From Amycolatopsis nigrescens CSC17Ta-90 (GTDB taxonomy: Bacteria; Actinomycetota; Actinomycetes; Mycobacteriales; Pseudonocardiaceae), in NCBI RefSeq assembly GCF_000384315.1, contig NZ_ARVW01000001.1, positions 3,182,501-3,246,500 on the forward strand: a stretch of DNA of 64,000 nucleotides. Reading direction: 5' to 3'. Position numbers and translations under genes: made by a program. Numbering within the stretch: position 1 is the stretch's first letter; every line of letters starts with the position of its first letter. The notes under the pieces were generated by a model, which saw nothing but the letters and a program-made list of their open reading frames with translations, was not told the origin of the DNA and did no database searches. Positions 15,578 through 23,265 of this stretch are shown one piece after another.

Positions 15578-16486
15578 GTGGCCAGACCGATTTGGTCCGG
15601 AGCGGTCAACTTCGGCCTGGTGACCGTGCCCGTCGAGCTGTACAGCGCGACCGAGGACCACACGATCCACTTCCGCCAGTTCGAGCGCGGCACCTCGGAC
15701 CGGATCCGGTACCGCCGGGTGAACGAGCGCACCGGCAAGGAGGTCGACTTCGGCGACATCGTCAAGGGCTACGAGCTCGACGACGGGGACTACGTGCTGG
15801 TCGAGCCGGAGGAGCTGGATCAGATCGCACCCGGCCGGTCGCGCACCATCGACATCGACGCGTTCGTCGGCCTGGCCGAGATCGATCCGATGTACTTCCA
15901 GAAGTCGTACTGGCTGGCTCCCGGCAAGGAGGAGTTCGACCGGTCCTACGGGCTGCTGGTGCGGGCGATGGAGCAGAGCGACAAAGCCGGGATCGCGACC
16001 TTTGTCATGCGCGGCAAGGAGTATCTGGCCGCGGTGCGCGCTTCGGGCGGCGTGCTGGTGCTGGACACCCTGCACTTCGCCGAGGACATCCGTGACGCGG
16101 CGAAACTGCCGAAGAAGCCGAAGAAGACCAGCGCCAAGGCCAAGGAGCTGGACATGGCGGTCAGCCTGATCGACTCGATGACCGAACCGTGGCGGCCCGG
16201 CGAGTACCGCGACACCTACACCGAGCGGGTGCACAAACTGGTCGAGGACAAGAAGGCGGGCCGCACGGTGACTCCGGAGACCGAGCCAGGTGAGCCGACC
16301 AAGGTGGTCGACCTGTTCGACGCGCTGTCTCGCAGTGTGCGCGGCCGGTCCTCGCGCGGCCGGCGGTCCACGCCGGATCCGGCCGAGCTGAGCAAGAACG
16401 AGCTGCTCGACCTGGCCCGCGAGCTGGACGTCAAGGGCCGGTCCAAGATGAGCCGTTCCGAGCTGGCGAAGGCGGTCGGATCGTGA
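15578..16486 (+). CDS. ku: Ku homodimeric DNA-end-binding protein
   Basis: A 302-residue bacterial Ku, the DNA-end-binding ring protein of non-homologous end joining, which recruits the ATP-dependent ligase LigD. The Ku core begins at once (PIWSGAVNFGLVTVPVELYSA) and runs through RYRRVNERTGKEVDFGDIVKGYE and YWLAPGKEEFDRSYGLLVRAM to about residue 230. A basic linker is followed by a C-terminal SAP-like mini-domain from about 272 (LSKNELLDLARELDVKGRSKM). That domain resembles the end of the small protein at 9196. No ligD gene is in the window. The GTG start is preceded by the repeated GGACAGGG tract. The last serine codon and stop lie inside a hairpin of the R1 repeat family. Confidence 0.95.
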   Translation: MARPIWSGAVNFGLVTVPVELYSATEDHTIHFRQFERGTSDRIRYRRVNERTGKEVDFGDIVKGYELDDGDYVLVEPEELDQIAPGRSRTIDIDAFVGLAEIDPMYFQKSYWLAPGKEEFDRSYGLLVRAMEQSDKAGIATFVMRGKEYLAAVRASGGVLVLDTLHFAEDIRDAAKLPKKPKKTSAKAKELDMAVSLIDSMTEPWRPGEYRDTYTERVHKLVEDKKAGRTVTPETEPGEPTKVVDLFDALSRSVRGRSSRGRRSTPDPAELSKNELLDLARELDVKGRSKMSRSELAKAVGS

Positions 16487-16524
16487 GTGAAAAGTGTTGC
16501 CGGGACAACACTTTTCACTCACGA
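16481..16524. terminator. Hairpin, dispersed repeat family R1 (copy 2)
   Basis: Perfect 19-base arms, TCGTGAGTGAAAAGTGTTG and its complement, around the 6-base loop CCGGGA. The left arm contains the last codon and the TGA stop of ku. The cyclase gene follows on the same strand 17 bases later, so this should limit read-through from ku. Confidence 0.7.
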
Positions 16525-16541
16525 CACCATACGATCATGGG

Positions 16542-18023
16542 GTGCGCGGCATCAGGCTTCCGGCGAGGTTCCGGCTCGCCTTGCGCACCAGTCTCGGGTT
16601 CGCCGCGCTCGGCATCGGCTCCAGCGTCTGCGGGGCCGGGGTGGTCGCGCTGCTGCTCCTGCTCCAGGGCATCCCGGCGGAGGTGGGCGACCGCAGCTGG
16701 GTGCTGGTCGCTGCCGCGGGCGGGTACATCGCCGTCTCGGCGGTGAGCGGGTCCATCTGGACGGCCTGGCTGCAACGCCGGACCGCGATCTGGTTCCTGC
16801 TCAGCAGACATCCCACCGAAGCCGAGGCGCACCGCGCGCTGCGGCTGCCGGTGGACATGGCCGTGGTCAGCGGCACGCTCTGGCTGATCGGCACCGTGCT
16901 GCTCGGCACCATCACCGCGGTACTCGGCTCGGCCATGGACGCGCTCGGCGTCGCGCTGGTGATCGCGCTCGGCGGGCTGACCACGGTCGGGCTGACCTAC
17001 CTCGCCGCGGAACGGGTGGCAAGGCCGGTGATGACGCTGGCGCTGGAGGTGCGGCCGCCGACCGGTTCGCTGCCGGTGACCGTGCTGCGCCGGCTGGTGC
17101 TGACCTGGGCGCTGGCCAGCGGCGTGCCGCTGCTCGGGGTGCTGCTGGCGGTCCTGCCGCCGGACCTTTCGCACACCGACCCGAAGCCCACCCTGGTGCT
17201 GCTGGCCGTGGTCGGCCTGGTGCTCGGCGCGGCGGGCACCGGGCTGCTGGCCCGTGCGGTGGCCGCCCCGCTGCACCGGCTGCGGCTGGTGCTCGGCCAG
17301 GTCACCCGCGGCCGCACGGACGTGCGAGTGCCGGTGGACGACGCCAGCGAGATCGGCATGCTGCAGGCGTCGGTCAACGACATGGTCACCGGGCTGCGCG
17401 AGCAGGACCGGATGCGGGACCTGTTCGGCAGGCACGTCGGCACCGAGGTGGCCCAGCACGCGCTGGAGTTCGGCGCCTCGCTCTCCGGTGACGTGCGGGA
17501 GGCGACCGCGCTGTTCGTGGACGTGGTCGACTCCACCGCGCTGGCCGCCCGCACCCCGCCGGAAGAGCTGGTGCACAAGCTCAACCGGCTGTTCGCCAGC
17601 GTGGTCGCCGCGGTGGACGCGCGCGGCGGGCTGGTGAACAAGTTCCAGGGCGACGCCGCGCTGTGCGTGTTCGGCGCGCCGACCCGGCTGGCCGACCCCG
17701 CCACCGCGGCCCTGTCGGCCGCGCGGGCGATCCGTGACGCGGTGCGCGAGGACGGCGAGCTGGACCTCGGCATCGGGGTGGCCTCCGGCCGGGTGTTCGC
17801 CGGGCAGCTGGGCACCAGCAGCCGGTTCGAGTACACCGTGATCGGCGATCCGGTGAACGAGGCGGCCAGGCTGACCGAAAACGCCAAAGCGGTGCCGAAC
17901 CGGATCCTCGCCAGCGACGCGGTGGTGGACGCCTGCGACGGCGGGGAACGCGCGCACTGGCGGTGGCACGCGAGCATCCAGCTGCGCGGCCGCACCGAGC
18001 CGACCGGCGCCTGGTGTGACTGA
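16542..18023 (+). CDS. Membrane-bound class III adenylate cyclase with HAMP domain
   Basis: A 493-residue membrane protein with about six N-terminal helices (residues 5-240), a HAMP linker (LLARAVAAPLHRLRLVLGQV to EIGMLQASVNDM, about 235-290) and a class III cyclase domain from about 320. Catalytic features are present: the metal Asp in LFVDVVDST, the Lys and second Asp in VNKFQGDAALCVFG, the substrate Asp in VIGDPVNEAARL, and Asn/Arg in NEAAR for the transition state. This is the layout of the mycobacterial Rv1318c-Rv1320c/Rv3645 group. It should make cAMP from ATP at the membrane. The GTG at 16542 is the first sensible start after the hairpin; its ribosome-binding site is poor. Confidence 0.88.
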   Translation: MRGIRLPARFRLALRTSLGFAALGIGSSVCGAGVVALLLLLQGIPAEVGDRSWVLVAAAGGYIAVSAVSGSIWTAWLQRRTAIWFLLSRHPTEAEAHRALRLPVDMAVVSGTLWLIGTVLLGTITAVLGSAMDALGVALVIALGGLTTVGLTYLAAERVARPVMTLALEVRPPTGSLPVTVLRRLVLTWALASGVPLLGVLLAVLPPDLSHTDPKPTLVLLAVVGLVLGAAGTGLLARAVAAPLHRLRLVLGQVTRGRTDVRVPVDDASEIGMLQASVNDMVTGLREQDRMRDLFGRHVGTEVAQHALEFGASLSGDVREATALFVDVVDSTALAARTPPEELVHKLNRLFASVVAAVDARGGLVNKFQGDAALCVFGAPTRLADPATAALSAARAIRDAVREDGELDLGIGVASGRVFAGQLGTSSRFEYTVIGDPVNEAARLTENAKAVPNRILASDAVVDACDGGERAHWRWHASIQLRGRTEPTGAWCD

Positions 18024-18109
18024 TCGGGTGAATCAGTTTCCCTTGAAACACCCACGGTTTTCGGAAGAATGGCCAGGTAGGTAGCCCCGCAGAAAAGGGA
18101 AAATCGCCC

Positions 18110-18736
18110 ATGCCTGAAATGAACCGGCGAACCGCACTCGGCACCGGTGCCGGAGTTATCGGAGCCGCGATGGCCGGTGGCGGGAATGCGCCCGCCGCTG
18201 CCACCGAACCCGCCCAGCAGGGTTCGCCGCACCTGTTCCCGCTCACCACCTCGGCGCCATCCGAGTACGACGGCGGTTCGCTGCGCGGGGCGCACGAACA
18301 GAACTTCCCGGTACTGGCCGGGCAGAACGGCTCGGTCTACTTCGTCACGCTCGAGGTCGGCGGAATTCGCGAGCCGCATTGGCACCCGAGCGCGTGGGAA
18401 CTGACATTTATCATCTCCGGCAAGGCGAAGTGGACAATTCTGGGGACGCACGCGGACGGCGGCTACCACAATGACGTGTTCACCGCCGAGCAGGGCGATC
18501 TGGTGTTCATCCCCCAGGGCTTCTTCCACTATTTCGAGAACGCCGGGGAGCAGCCGCTGCAGGTGCTGGTGGTGTTCAACACCAGCTCGATCGAGCCGAA
18601 CGACGACATCGGCATCATGGGCTCGCTGAACTCGATCCCGCGCGACGTGCTCGCCGCGACCTTCGGCGTGCCGGCGTCGGCCTTCGACCAGGTGCCCACC
18701 GAGGTCAAGCCGGTCGTCATAACCCGGCGGAAGTAG
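18110..18736 (+). CDS. Exported single-cupin protein (oxalate-decarboxylase-like)
   Basis: A 208-residue protein. The N terminus MNRRTALGTGAGVIGAAMAG looks like a Tat-type signal peptide with Arg-Arg, cleaved near PAAA about residue 31. The cupin barrel has the metal motif EPHWHPSAWELTFIISGKAKW (two His and a Glu position) and the second motif GDLVFIPQGFFHYFENAG with the third His. This is the spherulin/OxdC-like branch, which binds Mn or Fe. Activity could be oxalate decarboxylation, sugar binding or nothing known. A Tat signal fits a cofactor-loaded protein. Its stop is immediately followed by the convergent KAS III gene. Confidence 0.85.
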   Translation: MPEMNRRTALGTGAGVIGAAMAGGGNAPAAATEPAQQGSPHLFPLTTSAPSEYDGGSLRGAHEQNFPVLAGQNGSVYFVTLEVGGIREPHWHPSAWELTFIISGKAKWTILGTHADGGYHNDVFTAEQGDLVFIPQGFFHYFENAGEQPLQVLVVFNTSSIEPNDDIGIMGSLNSIPRDVLAATFGVPASAFDQVPTEVKPVVITRRK

Positions 18737-19747
18737 TTACTCGGAGAGCTTGATGTCCGGCCAGCGCAGCACGGTGGACCCCCAGGTCAGGCCGGCCCCG
18801 AAGGCGCTCAGCACGACCAGGTGACCGGAGCGCAGGCTGCCGTCGCAGCAGGCGTCGGCCAGTGCCAGCGGGATGGACGCGGCACTGGTGTTGCCGGTCC
18901 GCTCGATGTTCACCACCAGCCGCTCCGGCGGCAGGCCGAGCTGTTTGGCCACCGCCTGCAGGATCCGCACGTTGGCCTGGTGCCCGACGAACCGGTCCAC
19001 CTCGTGCACGCTCAGCCCGGCCTGGTCCAGCACCGCACGGGTGGACTCGGCCATCCGGGCGTTGGCCAGCCGGAAAACCCGGGTGCCCTGCATGGACAGG
19101 AAGTAGTCGTGCGGATCAGCAGAAGTGCGCTGCTTCGAACCACCGGCGGGCACCACCAGCAGGTCGGCCAGCTCGCCCTCGCTGTGCAGGTCGAACGGGC
19201 CGAGCGCACCTGGCTCGTCCGGCTCACCCGCCCGCAGCACCACCGCGCCGGCGCCGTCGCCGAAGATCGGCACGGTGCTGCGGTCGTCCGGGTGCACCAG
19301 GGTGGAGAAGGTGTCCGAGCCGATCACCAGCACCCGGCCGGCGACCCCGGTGGCGATCAGCCCGGCCGCGGTGGCCAGCGCGTAGACGAAACCGCTGCAC
19401 ACCGCGTTCACGTCCAGCGCGAAGATCCCGCCGAGGCCGAGCCCGCTGGCCACCTGCGGCGCGCTGCCGGGACACACCTGATCGGGGGTGGCGGTGGCCA
19501 GCACCAGCGCGTCCACCTCGGTCATCCCGGCGCTGCGGATGGCCCTGCCGCCGGCCCGCACCGCCATGTCCACTGTGGACTCACCGGGGGCGGCGATGTG
19601 CCGCTGCCTGATCCCGGTTCTGGTCCTGATCCACTCATCGGAGGTGTCCAGTCGTTGCGAGAGCTCGTGGTTGTCCACCACCCGAGGGGGTAGCCAACCG
19701 CCGACGCCGGCAAGCACCGCGGCGTGACGCGGGTACTGCATGAACAC
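18737..19747 (-). CDS. 3-oxoacyl-ACP synthase III (KAS III, FabH-like)
   Basis: A 336-residue thiolase-fold condensing enzyme with the complete FabH triad: Cys in DVNAVCSGFVYAL, His in VGHQANVRIL and Asn in RTGNTSAASIPLAL. KAS III enzymes start fatty acid or polyketide chains by joining an acyl-CoA with malonyl-ACP. No fab genes are nearby, so this is an extra copy with unknown starter preference. Housekeeping fabH usually sits in a fabD-fabH-acpP-fabF cluster. The GTG at 19747 has AGGAG 5 bases upstream; an ATG two codons later is possible. It lies 139 bases after the two-component operon on the same strand. Confidence 0.92.
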   Translation of the reverse strand: MFMQYPRHAAVLAGVGGWLPPRVVDNHELSQRLDTSDEWIRTRTGIRQRHIAAPGESTVDMAVRAGGRAIRSAGMTEVDALVLATATPDQVCPGSAPQVASGLGLGGIFALDVNAVCSGFVYALATAAGLIATGVAGRVLVIGSDTFSTLVHPDDRSTVPIFGDGAGAVVLRAGEPDEPGALGPFDLHSEGELADLLVVPAGGSKQRTSADPHDYFLSMQGTRVFRLANARMAESTRAVLDQAGLSVHEVDRFVGHQANVRILQAVAKQLGLPPERLVVNIERTGNTSAASIPLALADACCDGSLRSGHLVVLSAFGAGLTWGSTVLRWPDIKLSE

Positions 19748-19886
19748 TGAATCTCCTGTACCGAGCCGGCGAAGGGGCAGCTTCCGAAATGGGCAGAACC
19801 GGCGCGCCCCTCACTTGTATGCGCTACTTATCGGTAGACCTCAATCAATGTGGCCTACGTCTCAATGTGAGCTACCCTCGCGTATA

Positions 19887-20522
19887 TCAACGCAGGTAGG
19901 CCAGCACCGCGAGCACTCGCCGGTGCCCGGAATCGCTGGGCGGCAAATCGAGCTTGCCGAAGATATTTCCCACGTGTTTGTGCACGGCCCGGTCGGTGAC
20001 CACGAGTTTTCCGGCGATTTCCCCATTCGTATAACCCTGCGCCATCAGCCCGAGCACCTCGCGTTCCCGCGGGGTCAGCCCGGACAGGGGGTCGTGCCGT
20101 CTGGTGAGCAGCTGGCCGATCACCTCGGGGTCCAGCGCGGTGCCGCCGGCGGCCACCCGCGCCAGCGCCTCCAGGAACTCCTCCACCCTGGCCACCCTGT
20201 CCTTGAGCAGATATCCCACCCCGGCCTGGCCGTCCGAAAGCAGCTCGCCGGCGTAGGTCTCCTCGACGTACTGGGACAGCACCAGCACCGGCATGCCCGG
20301 CTGCTGCCGCCGGGCGCGGAGCGCGGCGTGAATCCCTTCGTCGCGGAAGGTCGGCGGCAGTCGAACGTCCACAATGGACACGTCGGGCCGGAGCTCGGCG
20401 GCCGCCTCGACGAAGGCCTCCGCGGTCTCCACCCTGGCCACCACCTCGTGCCCGGCGGTCTCCACCAGCAGCCGCAGGCCCTCGGCCAGCAGCACGTTGT
20501 CCTCGACGATCACGATGCGCAC
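19887..20522 (-). CDS. NarL/LuxR-type response regulator
   Basis: A 211-residue regulator. The receiver domain starts RIVIVEDNVLLAEGLRLL, with the phosphoryl-accepting Asp in VSIVDVRLPP (about 52), the Ser/Thr in VLVLSQY and the Lys in GYLLKDRV. The C-terminal LuxR-type HTH is LSGLTPREREVLGLMAQGYT then DRAVHKHVGNIFGKLDL. The gene starts (GTG at 20522) inside the end of the histidine kinase gene, a 13-base overlap, so the two form one operon. The target is unknown. The downstream KAS III gene is a possible but unproven target. Confidence 0.92.
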   Translation of the reverse strand: MRIVIVEDNVLLAEGLRLLVETAGHEVVARVETAEAFVEAAAELRPDVSIVDVRLPPTFRDEGIHAALRARRQQPGMPVLVLSQYVEETYAGELLSDGQAGVGYLLKDRVARVEEFLEALARVAAGGTALDPEVIGQLLTRRHDPLSGLTPREREVLGLMAQGYTNGEIAGKLVVTDRAVHKHVGNIFGKLDLPPSDSGHRRVLAVLAYLR

Positions 20523-21745
20523 GGGCACTCCAGCACGATCATGGTCGGGCCGCCCGCCGGGCTGGTCACCCACAGCGAACCGTCCAGCGCGGCCAGCCGC
20601 CGTCGCATGCCGGGAATGCCGGTGCCCCTTGTCTCGTCGATCCCGCCCTGCCCGTCGTCCTCGATCTGCGCCCGCAGCAGGTCACCGTCCCGCAACACGG
20701 TCACCTCGGCCCTGGTCGCCGCCGCGTGCTTGACCACGTTGGTCAGCGCCTCGTTCACCACGAAGTAGGCGGCCGCTTCCACCGGCGCGGCCACCGTGCC
20801 CAGCTCGCCGACGGTCAGCTCGACCGGCAGCGGGCAGCGCGCGGCCACCGCGGACAACGCCCCGTCCAGCCCCCGGTCGGCCAGGATCGGCGGATACATG
20901 GTGCGCAGGGTGTCCCGCAGCTCGGTCATCGCGTCCTCGGCGCCCGCGCGCGCCTCGGCCAGCAGGGTGGCCACCGACTGCGGGTCCTTGGCCAGCTGCC
21001 GCTCGGCCAGCCCGAGCCGCATCGCGATGGACACCAGCCGCGCCTGGGTGCCGTCGTGCAGGTCCTGCTCGATCCGGCGCAGCTCCGCGCCGTGCGCGTC
21101 CACCGCACCGGCCCTGCTCTCCCGCAGCGTCTCCACCCGCTCGGCCAGCTCCTCCTTCTCCGACGGCGCCAGCATCGCCGCGCTGAGTTTGGCGTTCAGG
21201 TCGGCCAGCCACGGCAGCCCGTACAGCATCAGCGCCACGGAGATCAGGAACATCGGGACCCCGGCGTACACCGCGCTCGACCAGCTGTTCACCGGGATGT
21301 TGGCCAGCACGGTCACCGGCGCGTCGGCCGGGAACAGCCACCACAGCCCGATCGCGGCCAGCGACATCAGCGGCAGCAGCGCGAGCCCGAGGCCCAGGAT
21401 GCCGAGCGTCGAGCCGGTCACCATCTGCACCGGCGTCCAGGCCAGGTCGCGGCGGGTACGCGGCTCGGCGAGCAGGGCGCCGAGGCCCTTTCCCCGGACG
21501 CCGTGCCCGGAGATCGACCTGCCGAGCCGCTCCCCGGCCCGGTGCCGCTCGAAGTCCGCGAACCGGCCGAGCACCTGCAGCTCCTGCGGCATGATCAGGA
21601 AACCGACGCCGACCATGCAGAGCGCCGCCGAGAACAGCAGCAGCGGGGTGGCCAGCATGCAGCCGAGCCCCACCCCCACGTTGACCAGGGAGTACTTCGC
21701 CGCGCTTCCAGCCCGCGGCAGGCGTTCGACCAGCAGTGCCCGCAT
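20510..21745 (-). CDS. Two-component sensor histidine kinase (HisKA_3 type)
   Basis: A 411-residue membrane kinase. The N-terminal half has four or five hydrophobic segments (about 20-55 and 108-175) and no extracellular sensor domain of note, so it may sense membrane state. The phosphorylated histidine is in ELRRIEQDLHDGTQARL (about 233), the N box is VVNEALTNVVKHA (about 335), and the G box is DDGQGG with GTGIPGMRRRL. This is the NarL-partner kinase class. The response regulator gene overlaps its 3' end. It is divergent from the Lrp-type gene. Confidence 0.93.
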   Translation of the reverse strand: MRALLVERLPRAGSAAKYSLVNVGVGLGCMLATPLLLFSAALCMVGVGFLIMPQELQVLGRFADFERHRAGERLGRSISGHGVRGKGLGALLAEPRTRRDLAWTPVQMVTGSTLGILGLGLALLPLMSLAAIGLWWLFPADAPVTVLANIPVNSWSSAVYAGVPMFLISVALMLYGLPWLADLNAKLSAAMLAPSEKEELAERVETLRESRAGAVDAHGAELRRIEQDLHDGTQARLVSIAMRLGLAERQLAKDPQSVATLLAEARAGAEDAMTELRDTLRTMYPPILADRGLDGALSAVAARCPLPVELTVGELGTVAAPVEAAAYFVVNEALTNVVKHAAATRAEVTVLRDGDLLRAQIEDDGQGGIDETRGTGIPGMRRRLAALDGSLWVTSPAGGPTMIVLECPCAS

Positions 21746-21877
21746 ACCTGGAATTCTTCAGCATCACCCCGGCCGGGCGCGGTGGTACCACCTACACCTT
21801 CACAGCACCGGTCGAACGACGCCGCTGAGTCCACTTTGGTCTGAGCGTCGGCGGATGATCGTCAGTACCCTGGCGAG

Positions 21878-22354
21878 GTGCACACACCCGACCTGGACTC
21901 GGTGGACTACGCGATCCTCGACCGGCTGCAGAACGACTCCCGCATCATCGCCGAGACCATCGGCAGCCAGGTCGGGCTGTCCGCAGCCGCGGTGCAGCGG
22001 CGGATCAAGCGGCTGCGCCAGTGCGGGGTGATCGCCCGCGAGGTCGCGGTGCTCGACCCGAAGGCGCTGGGCCTGCCGATGACCTTCATCGTCACGGTGG
22101 AGATGGAGCGGGAGCGGATCGAGGTGATCGACGCTTTCCGCCGCCAGGTGCTCGCCGACGCCGCGGTGCAGCAGTGCTACTACGTGACCGGGGCGGCCGA
22201 TTTCGTGCTGGTGGTCAACTGCCGCGACATGACCGACTTCGAGGAGTTCACCCGGCGGATGTTCTTCGACAACCCGAACGTCCGGCACTTCACCACCAGC
22301 GTCGCGATGGATCGGGTCAAGGTCGGCCTGACCGTGCCACTCAACGGTACGTAG
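21878..22354 (+). CDS. Lrp/AsnC-family regulator
   Basis: A 158-residue feast/famine regulator. The N-terminal HTH is DYAILDRLQNDSRIIAETIG then VGLSAAAVQRRIKRLRQCGVI. The C-terminal RAM ligand domain covers about residues 65-150, with the ligand-loop region YYVTGAADFVLVVNCRD. Such proteins form octamers and respond to amino acids. No amino acid transport or catabolic gene is adjacent, so the effector is unknown. A GTG start with CGAG just before it was chosen because it gives the usual N-terminal length. Confidence 0.93.
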   Translation: MHTPDLDSVDYAILDRLQNDSRIIAETIGSQVGLSAAAVQRRIKRLRQCGVIAREVAVLDPKALGLPMTFIVTVEMERERIEVIDAFRRQVLADAAVQQCYYVTGAADFVLVVNCRDMTDFEEFTRRMFFDNPNVRHFTTSVAMDRVKVGLTVPLNGT

Positions 22355-22507
22355 CCGCAGGTCACACTGGGTGTTACTGATCGCGCCTTGATGCACCGGA
22401 TCGCGTGAATGCGGGGGACTTCGCATCACGAGTGGCCGTACCGCGCCTCTCCACCGTGACCGACTCGTTCGCCTCGATGCGAACCAGGAGCACCGCGAGG
22501 AGAAGCC

Positions 22508-22912
22508 GTGCACACCGACGCCGTACACCAGAACCAGTTCGTTTCCATGAATGGCAGCAGCGTGCCAGTTCTCTCCCGGCTCTCGTTCCTCGCCGGCGAG
22601 CCGTTCGCGGTGAACGTCGCGTTCCGCACCGAGCGCGGCCGCTGGGTCGAGTGGACCTTCGCCCGCGAGCTGCTGGCCGACGGGCTGGTCGAGCCGACCG
22701 GGATCGGCGACGTCCGGCTGCGCCCCGACCTCGCCGCCGACGAGGACATCCTGTTCCTCGAGATCGAGTCGCCGGAAGGCTACGCACTGATCGAGTTCGA
22801 GCGCGAGGACGTGGCCCAGTTCGTCCAGGCCACCCTGGACCTGGTCCCGCTCGGCACCGAACACGAGCACTTCGACGTGGAAGCCCTGATCGACGAGATC
22901 ACCAACGTCTAG
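22508..22912 (+). CDS. SsgA-family (SALP) sporulation and cell-division regulator, SsgB-like
   Basis: A 134-residue SsgA-like protein, a family restricted to morphologically complex actinomycetes, where SsgB helps to place FtsZ at future septa. Family features seen are the N-terminal LSFLAGEPFAVNVAFRT, WVEWTFARELLADGL, the GDVRLRP block and the acidic C-terminal EHFDVEALIDEI. Length matches SsgB (about 137 aa). The GTG at 22508 has GAGGAG 8 bases upstream. It stands alone, with a strong terminator downstream. Presence supports a mycelial or sporulating host. Confidence 0.92.
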   Translation: MHTDAVHQNQFVSMNGSSVPVLSRLSFLAGEPFAVNVAFRTERGRWVEWTFARELLADGLVEPTGIGDVRLRPDLAADEDILFLEIESPEGYALIEFEREDVAQFVQATLDLVPLGTEHEHFDVEALIDEITNV

Positions 22913-23265
22913 AACACCGGGGGAACCGGCGAGTACGGATACTCACTATTTCCACACCCTACTTGTGGATTAACCCAAATGGGTAAACCCACAAGTAGGG
23001 TTTTATAAGTACTACTCAGAGTCATGTTTTGCCCCCCTCGAACGGGGGAAGTGTCCGCGGTTCGTGCCATCGGCCGCGTTCTCCTGCGTTTTGTCACGGA
23101 GCACGATCGGCTTCTCCGGCAACGCGGTGACACTGGGTCTCCGGACGGGCCAACCCGGCCGTCCACCCCGCCGTTATGTGAGGTTTACGAACCACTCACC
23201 CCTGCTTAGGCTCCGCATGAACCCGACGGTGCGGTACCCGGCCGTCGCCCATCGAGGAGCGAGCC
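22913..23265. other. Gene-free stretch between ssgB-like and LAL regulator genes
   Basis: This 353-base gap is locally AT-richer than its surroundings. It holds the strong terminator described separately, then a small C-rich/G-rich hairpin (CCCCC...GGGGG, about 23032-23049) and, presumably, the promoter of the LAL gene. Short open frames here have no ribosome-binding sites and no recognisable product. Confidence 0.6.
22958..23004 (+). terminator. Strong intrinsic terminator after the ssgB-like gene
   Basis: Perfect 12-base arms CCCTACTTGTGG (22958-22969) and CCACAAGTAGGG (22989-23000), with further pairing of ACCC/GGGT in the loop, followed at once by TTTT. This is a textbook Rho-independent terminator, rare in such GC-rich DNA. 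Confidence 0.8.
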
